Shown in pieces: positions 62,308 through 64,000 of a DNA stretch of 64,000 nucleotides (position 1 is the stretch's first letter; each line of letters starts with the position of its first letter). This DNA comes from Rhizobium laguerreae. GTDB lineage: Bacteria; Pseudomonadota; Alphaproteobacteria; Rhizobiales; Rhizobiaceae. The notes beneath the pieces are model-generated. The model was given only the letters and a program-made list of their open reading frames with translations, was not told where the DNA came from and made no database searches. The position numbers were made by a program, and so were the translations under genes. The stretch spans positions 186,001-250,000 of the forward strand of contig NZ_MRDM01000029.1 in assembly GCF_002008165.1 (NCBI RefSeq), in the 5' to 3' direction.

Positions 62308-62368
62308 GCGGTCATCGATCAGACGTAAGCCGGCTTCACAACCTGCCCCTCTTGTCTTCCTCAGGGTT

Positions 62369-63145
62369 TCAGTAATGTTCCGATTGTGAAAAGGTCCGCG
62401 CGAGTTCGGCCTGGCCGGCCGTGAGGCCGCAATCGACAGGCAGGCAGACGCCTGATATCGCTGCGGCCAGGGGACCAGCGAGGAAGGCCACGGCATTGGC
62501 GACATCTTTCGGATCGACGACGCGCTGCAGCGGATACCAGCGGCACGCTTCCTCGAAAACGTTGGGATTGGCTGCCGCGCGTGCTTCCCAGGCCTGCGTT
62601 TTTACCGTACCGGGCGCGACGGCGTTGGACCGGATGCCGAACTTGCCGTATTCCACGGCGACCAGTCGGGTAAAATGCAGAAGGCCTGCCTTAGCGACGC
62701 TATAGGCCGGGTGTCCGAAGACATGCATGCCGTTGACCGAGGCGATGTTGACGACCGAACCCCTCGAGGCCTTCAGCATGGGCTCGAATGCGCGGAAACA
62801 TAAGAATGCCGCTTCGAGATTAAGCGCATTGTCCGCCCGCCAGATCTCGGGCGTCGTCTCATGCAGGCTGGTCGCGCGGGCAGCACCCGCATTGTTGACC
62901 AGGGTTCGAACCACGCCGACGTCGGCAGCGCGTCTTGCCAATTCGGCGATGCTCGTCTCGCTGGTCACATCGCTTTGGACGGCGATGAAGCGATTGTCCG
63001 GCCCGAGCTTCAATGCCACGGCAGCTGCGGCCGCGGCATCGATGTCGGCGAGCAACACGACGTCGTGGTCATCGGCGAGCCGTGCCGCGATCGCCGCGCC
63101 GATATCGCCTGCAGCGCCGGTAACGATGGCTATCGACTGCGTCAT
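62369..63145 (-). CDS. short-chain dehydrogenase/reductase
   Basis: A 258-residue SDR. NAD site TGAAGDIGAAIA with DIDAAAA, catalytic YSVAKAG and NIASVNG Ser. Similar enzymes act on sugar alcohols or sugar acids. The ATG at 63145 gives the standard start and has GGGAG upstream; an ATG at 63163 also has a site. It begins 24 bp after the RpiR gene, so they are probably cotranscribed. Confidence 0.9.
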   Translation of the reverse strand: MTQSIAIVTGAAGDIGAAIAARLADDHDVVLLADIDAAAAAAVALKLGPDNRFIAVQSDVTSETSIAELARRAADVGVVRTLVNNAGAARATSLHETTPEIWRADNALNLEAAFLCFRAFEPMLKASRGSVVNIASVNGMHVFGHPAYSVAKAGLLHFTRLVAVEYGKFGIRSNAVAPGTVKTQAWEARAAANPNVFEEACRWYPLQRVVDPKDVANAVAFLAGPLAAAISGVCLPVDCGLTAGQAELARTFSQSEHY

Positions 63146-63168
63146 TCCGTAGCTCCCGTTCATGACCC

Positions 63169-64000
63169 TCAATCTCCAAGCAATTGCCGGTCGTCGCCGT
63201 CACGGTGAATGACAAGCTGCTGCTTGATACGCCGAAGCGTGGTCGTCGCCTTCGGCTGAACGGCATAGGCGACCAGGCTCGACAGGATATCGATCGTCGC
63301 GATGTAGGCTATGCGCGTCGAGGTCGGGCGATAGATATTGTGGCCCTCGGGAAGGTCGATCGCCACGACGATTTCGGCCGCCTTGGCAACCGGGCTGGCC
63401 GTCTGGGTGAGCGCGATCGTCTTCACCTTGGTCTGGCGGGCAAGCTCGAAGGCGCGCACCAGCTCCATATTGCGCCCCGAGAAGGACGAGCCGATCAACA
63501 CGTCGCCGGGTCTTGCCGCGGCAGCCATCATCAGCTGCATGCTGTGGTCGGAACTTGCGGTGATACGAAGCCCGAGACGGAAGAGCCGGTTCTGGAGCTC
63601 GTCGGCAATCATCGACGAATTGCCGCCCGACCCGAACGCATAGATCATATCGGCCTTGGCGATATGCGAAACGGCGGCTTCGATCGCGGTAAGATCGAGT
63701 GACCGGTGCAGGAGAAAGAGCGCGTTCTGGGCTTTGGTGATGATATCCTGGGCGACATCGGCCGGATCGGTGCTTTTCGATTCCGGTTTCAGATAACGAA
63801 CGCCGATATGGGCGGTGCGGGCAAGCTGCACCTTGAAGTCGGAAAAGCTCTCGCAGCCGAGCCGCCGGCAAAAGCGCGTGACGGTCGGCGGCGATACCTC
63901 GGCCCGTTCCGCCAGCTCGATGATCGAGGCATTCACGGCAAATTCGAAGTCGTTGACAATGATCTCCGCGATGCGGCTCTCGGAGGGAGAGAGCCGACCC
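63169..64000 (-). CDS. RpiR-family regulator (N-terminus beyond window)
   Basis: About 277 residues visible; the frame is open through the right edge. The N-terminal HTH reads LSPSESRIAEIIVNDFEF and LAERAEVSPPTVTRFCRRLG, so a complete gene starts past 64000 and the GTG at 63936 is not the start. The C-terminal SIS sugar-phosphate domain has FGSGGNSSMIADELQNRLFRLG (in parts) and GSSFSGRNMELV. It probably senses a sugar phosphate and controls the downstream SDR, MFS and ROK genes. Confidence 0.92.
   Translation of the reverse strand, partial: GRLSPSESRIAEIIVNDFEFAVNASIIELAERAEVSPPTVTRFCRRLGCESFSDFKVQLARTAHIGVRYLKPESKSTDPADVAQDIITKAQNALFLLHRSLDLTAIEAAVSHIAKADMIYAFGSGGNSSMIADELQNRLFRLGLRITASSDHSMQLMMAAAARPGDVLIGSSFSGRNMELVRAFELARQTKVKTIALTQTASPVAKAAEIVVAIDLPEGHNIYRPTSTRIAYIATIDILSSLVAYAVQPKATTTLRRIKQQLVIHRDGDDRQLLGD

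Noticed and set aside
61108..62505. 465-residue form of the SetA-like transporter
   Set aside because: The first 66 residues overlap the SDR gene and are Arg/Pro-rich with no membrane helix; the ATG at 62307 begins the real protein.
1..64000. tRNA, rRNA, insertion sequences or integrase genes
   Set aside because: None was recognised by reading both strands; a tRNAscan or IS search was not possible here.

Overview
The window looks like a rhizobial replicon of the Rhizobium leguminosarum/etli type. It is GC-rich with dense alphaproteobacterial genes, glxABCD-type genes, a TTG-started small charged protein, rhizobial intergenic palindromes and a plasmid-style minCDE. In Rhizobium, minCDE is commonly carried on a large secondary replicon (chromid), so I infer a chromid rather than the main chromosome. 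No tRNA, rRNA, insertion sequence or CRISPR array was found.

Layout. 1-7520 (minus): a Tad/Flp pilus assembly operon (Flp-like pilin, prepilin peptidase, TadE/TadG-like pseudopilins, a secreted protein of unknown function, CpaB, and an FHA-like/CpaF ATPase that runs off the left end). 8029-9302 (plus): a divergent pair, a 43-residue hydrophobic protein translationally coupled to a second CpaF-type ATPase. 9388-27008 and 31343-35747: a methylated-amine catabolic region. It holds a four-subunit sarcosine-oxidase/N-methylglutamate-dehydrogenase set (soxBDAG/mgdABCD), glxA and an XRE-cupin regulator, N-methylglutamate synthase (glxBCD/mgsABC), gamma-glutamylmethylamide synthetase (gmaS/glnT), purU, dimethylamine monooxygenase (dmmDABC) and trimethylamine monooxygenase (tmm). 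Beyond an insert of unrelated genes come trimethylamine N-oxide demethylase (tdm) and an APC permease. Together these can take trimethylamine to TMAO, dimethylamine, methylamine, gamma-glutamylmethylamide, N-methylglutamate and glutamate. Three GcvT-type folate domains and PurU could collect the formaldehyde-level carbons. The insert (27121-31040) holds a PAS/short-MCP protein, minCDE, two small charged proteins and a cold-shock protein.

35857-41928: aldo/keto reductase, flavin amine oxidase, an OmpR-type two-component system and a DEDDh exonuclease. 42109-42600: a DUF1127 gene followed by five hairpins that each show CCTCCC or CCTCCTCCC in the loop, the architecture of the anti-Shine-Dalgarno 'cuckoo'/NfeR1-type small RNAs. 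42883-48674: kduI, kduD, a GntR regulator and a GH94 phosphorylase, probably acting on 1,2-beta-oligoglucans. 49018-50553: two orphan hypothetical genes flanking another probable anti-Shine-Dalgarno sRNA. 50854-64000: transporters and sugar-related genes (two MFS proteins, GH20 hexosaminidase, HxlR/SDR pair, AraC regulator, EamA transporter, ROK regulator, SetA-like MFS, SDR and an RpiR regulator that runs off the right end).
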